The notes beneath the pieces were generated by a model. The model had not been told where the DNA came from. It did not search any database and was given only the letters and a program-made list of their open reading frames with translations. Positions 6,849-14,123 of a stretch of DNA of 16,052 nucleotides are shown in pieces. The position numbers were made by a program, and so were the translations under genes. The stretch lies in contig SVRU01000062.1 of the NCBI GenBank assembly GCA_015064665.1, positions 1-16,052 on the forward strand, written 5' to 3'. The DNA comes from Oscillospiraceae bacterium (GTDB taxonomy: Bacteria > Bacillota_A > Clostridia > Oscillospirales > CAG-272). The first letter of the stretch is position 1. The number at the start of each line of letters is the position of its first letter.

Positions 6849-8129
6849 TTACAAAACCACGGTATATTTCCAGCTCTCGCCAAAGAAGGAGCGATTGGGG
6901 TCAAATTGTCCGTTTTTTGCAAGAGTAATTTCAAAATTGCCGCTTTCTCTGTCCTCTATGAGTGAGAAATTTGAAAGCTGCAGCTTTTCACTCTCTCCCT
7001 CGCGACGCGTGTCTATTACGGTCAGAGTGCCCTTCTTTAAAAGCGCGCTTTTGTCGTCGACTTCGCAAATATAGAGGGGAAATCTCGGGAAATTGCCGTA
7101 TGCATGCTCGTCCGAAATATTTCCTATCCAATAGAGTCTTTTGTTCTTTGATGAGCGGATAAGCTTTGAAATTGTTGCGGCGGAGTATATCGGCTTGCCC
7201 GAGTCAAAGCGCCACGGCATAGCTTCCGTAAATGTTTTGCCGCCGTCGTCCGAGAAGGAATACCATTTATAAGTCGGCGTGCCTTCTTTGATTCTTGTAT
7301 TCCATGCCTCGCTTCTTACGTTTGAGCCGCGCATGACGAGAAGTATTCTGCCGCCCTCAAGCTCGGCTAGTATCGGCTCGTCTATGCCGCGCGAGGAACG
7401 CAGGTCATCGAGAATTATCGGATTTGAAAAGCTCAAATCATATTCGTTAGTGCCCGTGTTGTATTTTCCGCGCGCAACCATCACACCTCGGTGCAGGTTC
7501 GGGCAGCTCGGAAACACGCTTTGTACGTCAAGCCCTGCCATATTGCATGCGGCAGGCACGGGAACTCCGACCGCCACGGCAATATCGCCGTTTTTAAGGA
7601 CTATCGGGGCGTTTAAAAAACCTCGGTTTTTCATCAGAAATTCGGGATTATTCGGTTTTTGAGGGTCAAAGTCCACGCCGTCCTCATATTTTACAAGCTT
7701 TTTCGAAATTATACCGCCGTCACCCGAATCCGATATTGCTATATACTGATGGTCAAAAAAATCAAGCTTGCCCTCACGCCATAAATGCCTGTATGCCTTT
7801 TCGTGACCGTCGATAAAATATCTCGACCACCAGGTAGAAACGTAATGACGGTGAATAGGATTCCATATTCTTGACGTTTCCTGAGATATCATTTCATCCT
7901 CACCGAATCTCTTTGAGTATTCGGTTCTCTCAACGGGCGCCCACTCGGTATAGGTTTTTCCGTTGTCGAGGCTTGTTCTGTATTCTTTTTCGTTTGCGTA
8001 ATCGCTCTCGCGCTGAGTTGTTTTAGTTTGTTTGCATTCGTATCCGGTATGGGACAAGTAGATTCTTTTATAATTAACTAATCCTCTTTTTTCGTCGGCT
8101 TCCAGAATGCGCTCTGCTATTATTTTCAT
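6849..8129 (-). CDS. BNR/sialidase-fold protein, putative exo-glycosidase
   Basis: A 426-residue protein with a predicted six-bladed propeller of the sialidase superfamily. Two Asp-box motifs (SxDxGxT[WYF]) are visible: SLDNGKTY at 53-60 and SDDGGKTF at 293-300. A segment near 251 reads EPILAELEGGRILLVMR, resembling the E-P...L-x-x-G-R strand of BNR-repeat proteins, where a Glu helps the active site of true sialidases. The classical N-terminal FRIP motif is not visible, so sialidase activity is uncertain; another glycan hydrolase or lyase role is possible. No signal peptide or cell-wall anchor is seen, which suggests action on imported sugars. AGAGG lies about 6 bases before the ATG. The gene diverges from paralog 6 and has its own promoter. 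Confidence 0.75.
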   Translation of the reverse strand: MKIIAERILEADEKRGLVNYKRIYLSHTGYECKQTKTTQRESDYANEKEYRTSLDNGKTYTEWAPVERTEYSKRFGEDEMISQETSRIWNPIHRHYVSTWWSRYFIDGHEKAYRHLWREGKLDFFDHQYIAISDSGDGGIISKKLVKYEDGVDFDPQKPNNPEFLMKNRGFLNAPIVLKNGDIAVAVGVPVPAACNMAGLDVQSVFPSCPNLHRGVMVARGKYNTGTNEYDLSFSNPIILDDLRSSRGIDEPILAELEGGRILLVMRGSNVRSEAWNTRIKEGTPTYKWYSFSDDGGKTFTEAMPWRFDSGKPIYSAATISKLIRSSKNKRLYWIGNISDEHAYGNFPRFPLYICEVDDKSALLKKGTLTVIDTRREGESEKLQLSNFSLIEDRESGNFEITLAKNGQFDPNRSFFGESWKYTVVL

Positions 8130-8159
8130 ATTTTTCCTCTGTGAATTAAGGTTTGTTCA

Positions 8160-8188
8160 ATTGTACCACGAAACTATGCTTTTTTCAA
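8160..8188 (-). promoter_or_regulatory. Promoter of the sialidase-fold gene
   Basis: On the minus strand, TTGAAA (8188-8183) and TACAAT (8165-8160) are separated by exactly 17 bases, with an extended -10 TGG. The start point near 8153 gives a leader of about 25 bases. Confidence 0.75.
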
Positions 8189-8217
8189 TAGAAAAGTTTT
8201 GTTTTGCGTATAAATAA

Positions 8218-8229
8218 AGATTTAAATCT
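8218..8229. promoter_or_regulatory. Palindrome AGATTTAAATCT between divergent promoters
   Basis: A perfect 12-bp palindrome lies between the -35 boxes of the two divergent promoters (8183-8188 and 8272-8277). Its place fits a shared operator for the sialidase-fold gene and paralog 6. AT-rich composition makes chance possible. Confidence 0.35.
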
Positions 8230-8271
8230 GCTATATTTCAAAAGTGATGCTGCCCATATAGTATTTGATGC

Positions 8272-8300
8272 TTTACAATTCGGCGAGAATATGGTATAAT
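8272..8300 (+). promoter_or_regulatory. Promoter of NodB-like paralog 6
   Basis: TTTACA (8272-8277) and a consensus TATAAT (8295-8300) are separated by 17 bases, with extended -10 TGG. Transcription should begin near 8307, which rules out the in-frame ATG at 8265 and supports the ATG at 8337. Confidence 0.85.
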
Positions 8301-8336
8301 AAAAGAAATCGAAAAACAAGGAGAAAACACACGTTT

Positions 8337-9503
8337 ATGGAAAGAAAAGCAATACTCCCTGCGGCTCTGATACTCGACCTTGACGACGTTATGTGGCATG
8401 ACGGCCGCGACCTTAGATATATAGGTCAGGCATCGCGTTCTGAATTTCCGCGCCACCACGTTCCCGAGGATTACAAGATTATAGATCAGCTGGGACGCGC
8501 GCTCAATATGAAAATAATATGCCCGATATGCCTTGGCGACTGGGACAAGGATAACTGCCTGCGCGGCGTTGTCGGCGTGACGCATAATCCTAGCGGCTGG
8601 AACAGAAAAGAGGAGATTGACTACGAGCTTGCCGAGAAATTCTTCGAAGCTGCAGAAAGCTCACCGTACATCGATTACTGTATCCACGGACTTCTTCACG
8701 GACTTTATGACGAGAACGGCGTGCGCCTTAATGAAAAGGAGTATTCAAGGATAACCGAGGACAGAAGAGTTGAGCTTTTGCCCGACTGTGAGCTTGATAA
8801 GCATCTTGACCTTTTTCAGCATATATACGATTCATGGGGCTTTAAAAAGAAGATAATTTCATTCTGCCCGCCATGCGGATTCGGCTTTGCCGATAAGGAT
8901 GATTGGGGATACGTTGACCGCCTTTCGAAAAATCTCTATAAAAGGGGCATAAGATATATAATCGCCCGCTGGCAGCGCAAGATTGAATGCTCAAAGCTTA
9001 ACTCAGGCGTTTGGTATATGGAAAAGAACGTGAAATTCGGAATCCCGAGCGATGCACCCGACGTTGACCCGAGATATATAAGGGAATTTGCGGAAGAGGG
9101 CGAGGAGGTATTCGGCGAGGTTATGGGTATGCACTGGGCAAACTTTTTGCACTATTATCCGCAGAACAATCTTGCAAGGCTCGGTGATTGGATAGAATAT
9201 TTTCAGCGTCAGGCGGAGGTGTTCGGAATTATGCTCTCGCGTGATATTCGCTTTACGGGCAATCAGTCGATTTACCGCAATAACTCAAAGATTTCCTACG
9301 AGGACGGACGGTGCATCGTGGATATATCCGATGCTCTTGCACTTGATTTTGACGACCTTGGCAAAGAGTTTTACATAAGCTTCAAAAACGACAGCCTTCC
9401 CAAATCCTGCGAGGGCGGAAAAATGGAGCTTTACGAATCAAAGAATAATTTCAAAACCTATAAGATAACATATGAGAATAAAATAATCAAGTTTTCATTC
9501 TGA
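8337..9503 (+). CDS. NodB-like (polysaccharide deacetylase fold) paralog 6
   Basis: Sixth paralog, 388 residues from the ATG at 8337, with AAGGAG at 8318-8323. A longer in-frame ORF from 8265 is rejected because that ATG lies within the promoter and the extra 24 residues (rich in Arg and Lys) have no counterpart in the sisters. DD is at 16-17, HGLLH at 117-121, PPCGFG in the motif-3 position and HWAN from His266 (Ala for Thr). The CLGDWDKDN and THNPSGWNR signature is kept. It groups with paralog 2 by WHDGRD and by DPRY before the last motif. It stands apart from the five-gene operon, has its own promoter and terminator, and is divergent from the sialidase-fold gene, suggesting co-regulation with it. 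No export signal is seen. Confidence 0.7.
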   Translation: MERKAILPAALILDLDDVMWHDGRDLRYIGQASRSEFPRHHVPEDYKIIDQLGRALNMKIICPICLGDWDKDNCLRGVVGVTHNPSGWNRKEEIDYELAEKFFEAAESSPYIDYCIHGLLHGLYDENGVRLNEKEYSRITEDRRVELLPDCELDKHLDLFQHIYDSWGFKKKIISFCPPCGFGFADKDDWGYVDRLSKNLYKRGIRYIIARWQRKIECSKLNSGVWYMEKNVKFGIPSDAPDVDPRYIREFAEEGEEVFGEVMGMHWANFLHYYPQNNLARLGDWIEYFQRQAEVFGIMLSRDIRFTGNQSIYRNNSKISYEDGRCIVDISDALALDFDDLGKEFYISFKNDSLPKSCEGGKMELYESKNNFKTYKITYENKIIKFSF

Positions 9504-9575
9504 TGCTGACCCGTGCGAAATGTTTGATGCACATGCGCCATGATATGAAAACAATTGCTTACATTTGTTTGCTTT

Positions 9576-9609
9576 GCGGAGTATCGAAATGTCCGATGCT
9601 CCGCTTTTT
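9576..9609 (+). terminator. Rho-independent terminator after paralog 6
   Basis: GCGGAGTATCG and CGATGCTCCGC form an 11-bp stem (one G-T pair) with a 7-base loop, followed at once by TTTTTA and further T's. It separates paralog 6 from the purine operon. Confidence 0.88.
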
Positions 9610-9680
9610 ATTTGGTGAAAAACAACAAAAAGCGACGGCTTTTTCGTAAAATTTTATTCTTTTGCAGCCGACTTCTTATC

Positions 9681-9710
9681 TTGACTTTTATTATATATAT
9701 ATGTTAAAAT
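9681..9710 (+). promoter_or_regulatory. Promoter of the purine operon
   Basis: TTGACT (9681-9686), an 18-base spacer and TAAAAT (9705-9710) with an extended -10 TG. The leader to the purE ATG is only about 38 bases, too short for a purine riboswitch. I see no clear PurR box pair. The ribosome binding site GGAG (9744-9747) lies 7 bases before the ATG. Confidence 0.7.
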
Positions 9711-9754
9711 ATACTAGTATGGAAAAATGAAATCTATTCGAATGGAGATAAAAC

Positions 9755-10249
9755 ATGAAAAAAGTAGCTATTTTGATGGGAAGCGACAGCGACCTTCCCA
9801 TAGTCGAAAAGGGAATCAACGTTCTCAAGGAATACGGTATTCCTCACGAGGTCCACGTCTATTCTGCTCACAGAACGCCTCTTGAAACTGCAGAGTTTGT
9901 TTCGGGTGCGTACGACAACGGCTTCGGCGTGATAATTGCCGCGGCAGGTATGGCGGCTCACCTTGCGGGTGCGGTTGCGGCAAACACCGTGCTTCCCGTA
10001 ATCGGTATTCCGATTTCCTGCAAAAATACGGGCGGCGTTGACGCTCTTTGGGCAACTGTTCAGATGCCCTCGGGTATCCCCGTAGCGACGGTAGCTATTG
10101 ACGGTGCGGCAAACGCCGCTCACCTTGCCGCTGAGATTCTTGCGCTTTCCGACGAGTCACTCAGAGCAAAGCTCGTTGAAGCTCGCGAAAAGGGAAAAGA
10201 AAAGGTTCTCGAAAAGAACCGCGCAGTTGAAGAAAAGTACAACGCGTAA
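9755..10249 (+). CDS. purE: 5-(carboxyamino)imidazole ribonucleotide mutase PurE
   Basis: Catalyses the carboxyl transfer that forms CAIR, step 6 of de novo IMP synthesis, in the cytoplasm. The protein is 164 residues, a normal length. It shows GSDSD at 9-13, SAHRTP at 37-42 with the catalytic His39, and AAHLAG at 67-72, all hallmarks of PurE. No purK lies beside it, so either PurK is elsewhere or this enzyme uses CO2 directly; the sequence does not settle the class with certainty. It is first in the operon, and purF follows after 12 bases. Confidence 0.95.
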   Translation: MKKVAILMGSDSDLPIVEKGINVLKEYGIPHEVHVYSAHRTPLETAEFVSGAYDNGFGVIIAAAGMAAHLAGAVAANTVLPVIGIPISCKNTGGVDALWATVQMPSGIPVATVAIDGAANAAHLAAEILALSDESLRAKLVEAREKGKEKVLEKNRAVEEKYNA

Positions 10250-10261
10250 TCGGAGGAATTT

Positions 10262-11674
10262 ATGGGAGTATTCGGAATTATAGGAGAGGAAAGAACGAAC
10301 GTCGCGTCAAGCGTCTATTATGGTTTGTTCGCTCTTCAGCACAGAGGTCAGGAAAGCTCGGGAATCGTAGTCAACGACGACGGAGTTTTCACAATGAAGA
10401 AAAATCAAGGTCTCGTTAACGACGTGTTCACTCACGCCGACCTTGACGCGCTCGGACTCGGCAACATGGCGATAGGCCACGTCCGTTACGGAACGCTCGG
10501 AACGAAATCGAATGAAAATACGGAGCCCATCATAGTAAATCATATGAAGGGCAGACTTGCGATAGCCACCGCCGGCAGACTTTCAAACGCGGCAGAGCTT
10601 AAACACGAGCTTGAGCTTGCCGGTATGATATTCCATACCTCAAGCGACGCTGAGATTGTTTCCTACGTTATAACAAGGGAGCGCATTACCGCAAAATCAA
10701 TTGAAGAGGCAACATGCCGTGCCATGAGCAGATTTGACGGAGGTCTTAGTCTGCTTCTTATGTCGCCCCGAAAGATAATTGCGACGAGGGACAAGTACGG
10801 ATTTCATCCCGTATGCTACGGAAAGCGTGAAAACGGTCAGTATGTCGTTGCAACCGAAAGCTGTGCGCTTGATACCGTCGGAGCGACCTTTATACGTGAG
10901 CTTGAACCGGGTGAAATAATTGTGTTTACAAACGACGGAACGGTGAAATCTATACGCGAGCATTGCGGTAAAGCTCCTGAATCGCTTTGTGTGTTCGAAT
11001 ACGTATATACCTCCCGACCCGATTCCGTAATTGCTTCGGCATCGGTGCATGAGGCGAGAAAGCGTGCAGGTGCGCTTCTGGCAGAAGCTCATCCCGTTGA
11101 AGCCGACGTTGTCGTCGGTGTTCCGGATTCCGGACTTGATGCGGCTATCGGCTATGCGGAGCGTTCGGGAATCCCTTACGGAATAGGACTTATAAAAAAT
11201 AAATATATTGGAAGAACCTTTATAGCTCCGGGCCAGGACGTGCGAGAGGATAAGGTTAAAATAAAGCTCAACCCAGTCAGTGCAACTGTCAGCGGAAAAA
11301 GGGTGGTCCTTGTTGACGACTCTATAGTAAGAGGAACAACCTGCGCAAAGCTCGTAAGGCTTCTTAAAAATGCGGGAGCGCTCGAGGTACATCTTCGTTC
11401 GTCAGCTCCGCCTTTCCTTAATCCCTGCTACTACGGCACCGACGTTGACTCGAAAGATTCGCTGATTGCAAGCAATCATACGGTTGAGGAGATAACCAAG
11501 ATAACCGGAGCCGATTCGCTCGGATATCTCAGGCTTGAGGACGTTACCAAGCTTGCCGTCGGCTCGACCTGCAAGGGATATTGTACCGCTTGCTTTGACG
11601 GAAAATATCCTACTGCAATTCCTGAGAAGATTGAAGAAAACAAATACGACCGCAAACTTTCCGAGAAAAAATAG
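10262..11674 (+). CDS. purF: Amidophosphoribosyltransferase PurF with degenerate glutaminase domain
   Basis: PurF commits PRPP to purine synthesis by making phosphoribosylamine. The 470-residue protein has an N-terminal class II glutaminase domain and a C-terminal phosphoribosyltransferase domain. The latter looks intact: the PRPP loop LVDDSIVRGTT is at 350-360, with PDSGLDAAIGYAE and KNKYIGRTFI upstream. Fe-S cysteines are present: one before VFEYVY, one in NPCYYG, and Cys437, Cys441 and Cys444 near the end. The glutaminase domain keeps QHRGQES and HVRYGT, but the protein begins M-GVFG where the family has a nucleophilic Cys before GVFG. The HNGNL oxyanion motif reads TAGRL (103-107). No Cys codon lies in the 12 bases between the previous stop and the ATG (CGGAGG is the ribosome binding site). 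It may use free ammonia, or a canonical PurF may exist elsewhere. Confidence 0.93.
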   Translation: MGVFGIIGEERTNVASSVYYGLFALQHRGQESSGIVVNDDGVFTMKKNQGLVNDVFTHADLDALGLGNMAIGHVRYGTLGTKSNENTEPIIVNHMKGRLAIATAGRLSNAAELKHELELAGMIFHTSSDAEIVSYVITRERITAKSIEEATCRAMSRFDGGLSLLLMSPRKIIATRDKYGFHPVCYGKRENGQYVVATESCALDTVGATFIRELEPGEIIVFTNDGTVKSIREHCGKAPESLCVFEYVYTSRPDSVIASASVHEARKRAGALLAEAHPVEADVVVGVPDSGLDAAIGYAERSGIPYGIGLIKNKYIGRTFIAPGQDVREDKVKIKLNPVSATVSGKRVVLVDDSIVRGTTCAKLVRLLKNAGALEVHLRSSAPPFLNPCYYGTDVDSKDSLIASNHTVEEITKITGADSLGYLRLEDVTKLAVGSTCKGYCTACFDGKYPTAIPEKIEENKYDRKLSEKK

Positions 11675-11705
11675 TTTGTTAATAAATTTGAAAGGTATAT
11701 AGATT

Positions 11706-12749
11706 ATGAAAAACTCAAAATCAGAAAGCTACGCTAAGGCCGGTGTTGACATCACTGCGGGATATAAGGCGGTAGAGCTTATGAAGGCGCACATCGCGCG
11801 CACTCGCAACGAAGGATGCCTTGACGACGTTGGAGGATTCGGCGGCTGTTTCGGTCTTCCTACGGGTATGGAGGAACCCGTTCTCGTTTCGGGAACCGAC
11901 GGATGCGGAACTAAGGTTAAGCTTGCAATACTTATGGACAAGCACGACACTATCGGTATCGACGCGGTTGCAATGTGCGTTAACGATATCATCTGCGTCG
12001 GTGCAAAGCCTCTCTTCTTCCTCGATTACATTGCCTGCGGAAAGAACTATCCCGAGAAGATAGCTTCTATCGTTTCGGGCGTTGCCGAGGGGTGCGTTCA
12101 GTCGGGCGCGGCTCTTATAGGCGGCGAGACGGCGGAGCATCCCGGACTTATGCCGCTTGAGGATTACGACCTTGCCGGCTTTGCCGTAGGTATCGTTGAC
12201 AAAAAGAAGATAATCGACAATAAAAAGATGAAGGCGGGCGACGTTATCATCGCTCTTCCCTCGACGGGAATACACTCAAACGGCTTCTCGCTTTGCCGCA
12301 AGGTGTTTGATATTGACAATAATAATCCCGAGCTTTACGTACCGCGTGAGGAGCTCGGCGGAAAGACTATCGGAGAAACTCTTCTCACTCCCACGAGAAT
12401 TTACGTTAAGTCGGTTCTTGCGCTTCTTGAAAAGGTATCGGTTAAGGGAATATCTCATATCACGGGCGGCGGCTTCTATGAAAATATTCCGCGCAGCTTC
12501 CCCGACGGACTCGGTGCTAAGATAAAGAAATCCGACGTTAAGGTTCTTCCCATATTCGACCTTATTGCAAAATACGGCGATATTCCCGAGAGGGATATGT
12601 ATAACACCTACAACATGGGCGTAGGTATGGTCATCGTAGTTGCCAAGGAGGATGCCGACACCGCAATCGAAATACTTCGCAAAAACGGTGACGACGCATA
12701 TCTTCTCGGTGAGGTAATAGAGAGCGACGAGGGTGTTGTTTTATGCTGA
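11706..12749 (+). CDS. purM: Phosphoribosylformylglycinamidine cyclo-ligase PurM (AIR synthetase)
   Basis: Uses ATP to close the imidazole ring of FGAM, giving AIR (step 5). The 347-residue length is typical. It shows SYAKAGVDI at 8-16, the GTDGCGTK loop at 63-70, the D-A-V-A-M-C-V-N-D segment at 86-94 and [10 protein letters not shown], all typical of PurM in the ATP-grasp-unrelated PurM/SelD superfamily. It overlaps purN by 7 bases, which implies translational coupling. AAAGG lies upstream of the ATG. Confidence 0.97.
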   Translation: MKNSKSESYAKAGVDITAGYKAVELMKAHIARTRNEGCLDDVGGFGGCFGLPTGMEEPVLVSGTDGCGTKVKLAILMDKHDTIGIDAVAMCVNDIICVGAKPLFFLDYIACGKNYPEKIASIVSGVAEGCVQSGAALIGGETAEHPGLMPLEDYDLAGFAVGIVDKKKIIDNKKMKAGDVIIALPSTGIHSNGFSLCRKVFDIDNNNPELYVPREELGGKTIGETLLTPTRIYVKSVLALLEKVSVKGISHITGGGFYENIPRSFPDGLGAKIKKSDVKVLPIFDLIAKYGDIPERDMYNTYNMGVGMVIVVAKEDADTAIEILRKNGDDAYLLGEVIESDEGVVLC

Positions 12750-13375
12750 CACCTTTGAAAATCGCAGTTTTGGTGTCGGGCGGCGGCACAAATCTCCAGG
12801 CGCTCATAAACGCCGAGAAATCCGGAATGTTCGGTGAGAGTAAAATAACCCTCGTCGTTGCATCAAAGCCGGGTGTTTATGCACTTGAGCGCGCAAAAAA
12901 CGCCGGAATTGAGGGCAGAGTGCTTGCTCGCCGCGATTATGAAAGCATTGCGGCATATTCCCGCGCTCTTGCGGATACGCTTACGGCTGAGGGTGTTGAC
13001 CTCGTCGTGCTTGCGGGATTCCTTACCATAATCGACGAGCAGATGTACGAGGCGTTCCCGAACAGAATTATAAACGTTCACCCCGCGCTTATTCCGTCTT
13101 TTTGCGGAAAGGGCTATTACGGTCTTTACGTTCATGAGGCGGCTCTTGAAAAAGGCGTTAAGGTTTCGGGTGCTACCGTTCATATCGTCACCCCCGAGTG
13201 CGATGCTGGACCCATAATTTTGCAAAAGGCAGTGCCCGTGCTTGAGGGCGACACCCCCGAGGCACTTCAGAAGAGAATTATGGAGGAGGCGGAGTGGATC
13301 ATACTTCCCGAGGCGGTAAAGCTCTTCTGTGAAGACAGAATTACAGTAAAAAACAACAAAGTTTATATAAGCTGA
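12743..13375 (+). CDS. purN: Phosphoribosylglycinamide formyltransferase PurN
   Basis: Transfers a formyl group from 10-formyl-THF to GAR (step 3). The protein is 210 residues, normal for the family. The glycine loop SGGGTNLQA is at 12-20. The catalytic triad is present as Asn111, His113 ([11 protein letters not shown]) and Asp154 (ECDAGPI). The start codon overlaps the end of purM. Confidence 0.97.
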   Translation: MLTPLKIAVLVSGGGTNLQALINAEKSGMFGESKITLVVASKPGVYALERAKNAGIEGRVLARRDYESIAAYSRALADTLTAEGVDLVVLAGFLTIIDEQMYEAFPNRIINVHPALIPSFCGKGYYGLYVHEAALEKGVKVSGATVHIVTPECDAGPIILQKAVPVLEGDTPEALQKRIMEEAEWIILPEAVKLFCEDRITVKNNKVYIS

Positions 13376-13393
13376 TTTGAGGAGATATTAAGA

Positions 13394-14110
13394 ATGAAAG
13401 TTTCAACTATCAAAGACGAACTTAACTCGCTCGCCTATCACGGCAGAGGAATTATAATCGGCAAAAGCGCCGACGGTAAGAAGGCGGTTACCGCTTACTT
13501 CATTATGGGCAGAAGCGAAAACAGCCGTAATCGCGTGTTCGTTCTTGAGGGCGACGCTATGCGTACCAAGGCGTTCGATGAGTCTAAAATGATTGACCCC
13601 CACCTTATAATTTACTATCCCGTAAGAGTTCTCGGAAACAAGACTATCGTAACCAACGGCGACCAGACCGACACGATATACGAGCTTATGGATAAGCAAA
13701 TGACCTTTGAGCAGGCGCTCAGAACCAGAGAGTTTGAGGACGATAAGCCGAACTTCACACCTCGTATTTCGGGTATTATTCACCGCGAATGCGGCAGCAT
13801 GAATTTCGCAATGTCAATTCTTAAGAGCGCTGAGGGTGACGATTCCTCCTGTGAAAGATTTACCTACGCTTACTCAAATCCCAAGGCAGGTATGGCTAAG
13901 TTTATCCACACCTACAACTGTGACGGAAATCCGCTTCCCTCGTTTGAGGGTGAGCCTAAAACGCTCCTGCTTCCCGACGTGGATATCGACTCGTTGACCG
14001 ATCTTATATGGACGAATCTTAACGAAGACAATAAGGTATCCCTTTTCGTGAGATACATAGACATCGAATCCGGCAATGCCGAAACAAGAATAGTAAATAA
14101 GAACTGTTGA
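13394..14110 (+). CDS. purO: IMP cyclohydrolase, PurO (archaeal) type
   Basis: Closes the last ring of FAICAR to give IMP. The 238-residue protein matches the PurO family first known from methanogens, not the N-terminal domain of PurH. Seen features are GRGIIIG near the start, MGRSENSRNR at 38-47, YPVRVLGNKTIVTNGDQTD at about 75-93, and FTPRISGIIH at 121-130, which parallel the SRSFPNR, VVSNGSHTD and NTPRI blocks I recall from archaeal PurO. The neighbouring gene encodes the partner formyltransferase as a separate protein, which supports the assignment. It follows purN by 18 bases with TGAGGAG as ribosome binding site. Confidence 0.88.
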   Translation: MKVSTIKDELNSLAYHGRGIIIGKSADGKKAVTAYFIMGRSENSRNRVFVLEGDAMRTKAFDESKMIDPHLIIYYPVRVLGNKTIVTNGDQTDTIYELMDKQMTFEQALRTREFEDDKPNFTPRISGIIHRECGSMNFAMSILKSAEGDDSSCERFTYAYSNPKAGMAKFIHTYNCDGNPLPSFEGEPKTLLLPDVDIDSLTDLIWTNLNEDNKVSLFVRYIDIESGNAETRIVNKNC

Positions 14111-14123
14111 GAGGATTTTTGAA

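Noticed and set aside
8265..8336. ATG start adding 24 residues to paralog 6
   Set aside because: The codon lies upstream of and within the -35/-10 promoter and would not be transcribed; the sisters have no such extension.
9711..9754. Purine riboswitch or PurR box upstream of purE
   Set aside because: The leader is only about 38 bases and has no aptamer-like fold. The ATTCGAAT palindrome (9736-9743) is short and next to the ribosome binding site, and no second box is seen.
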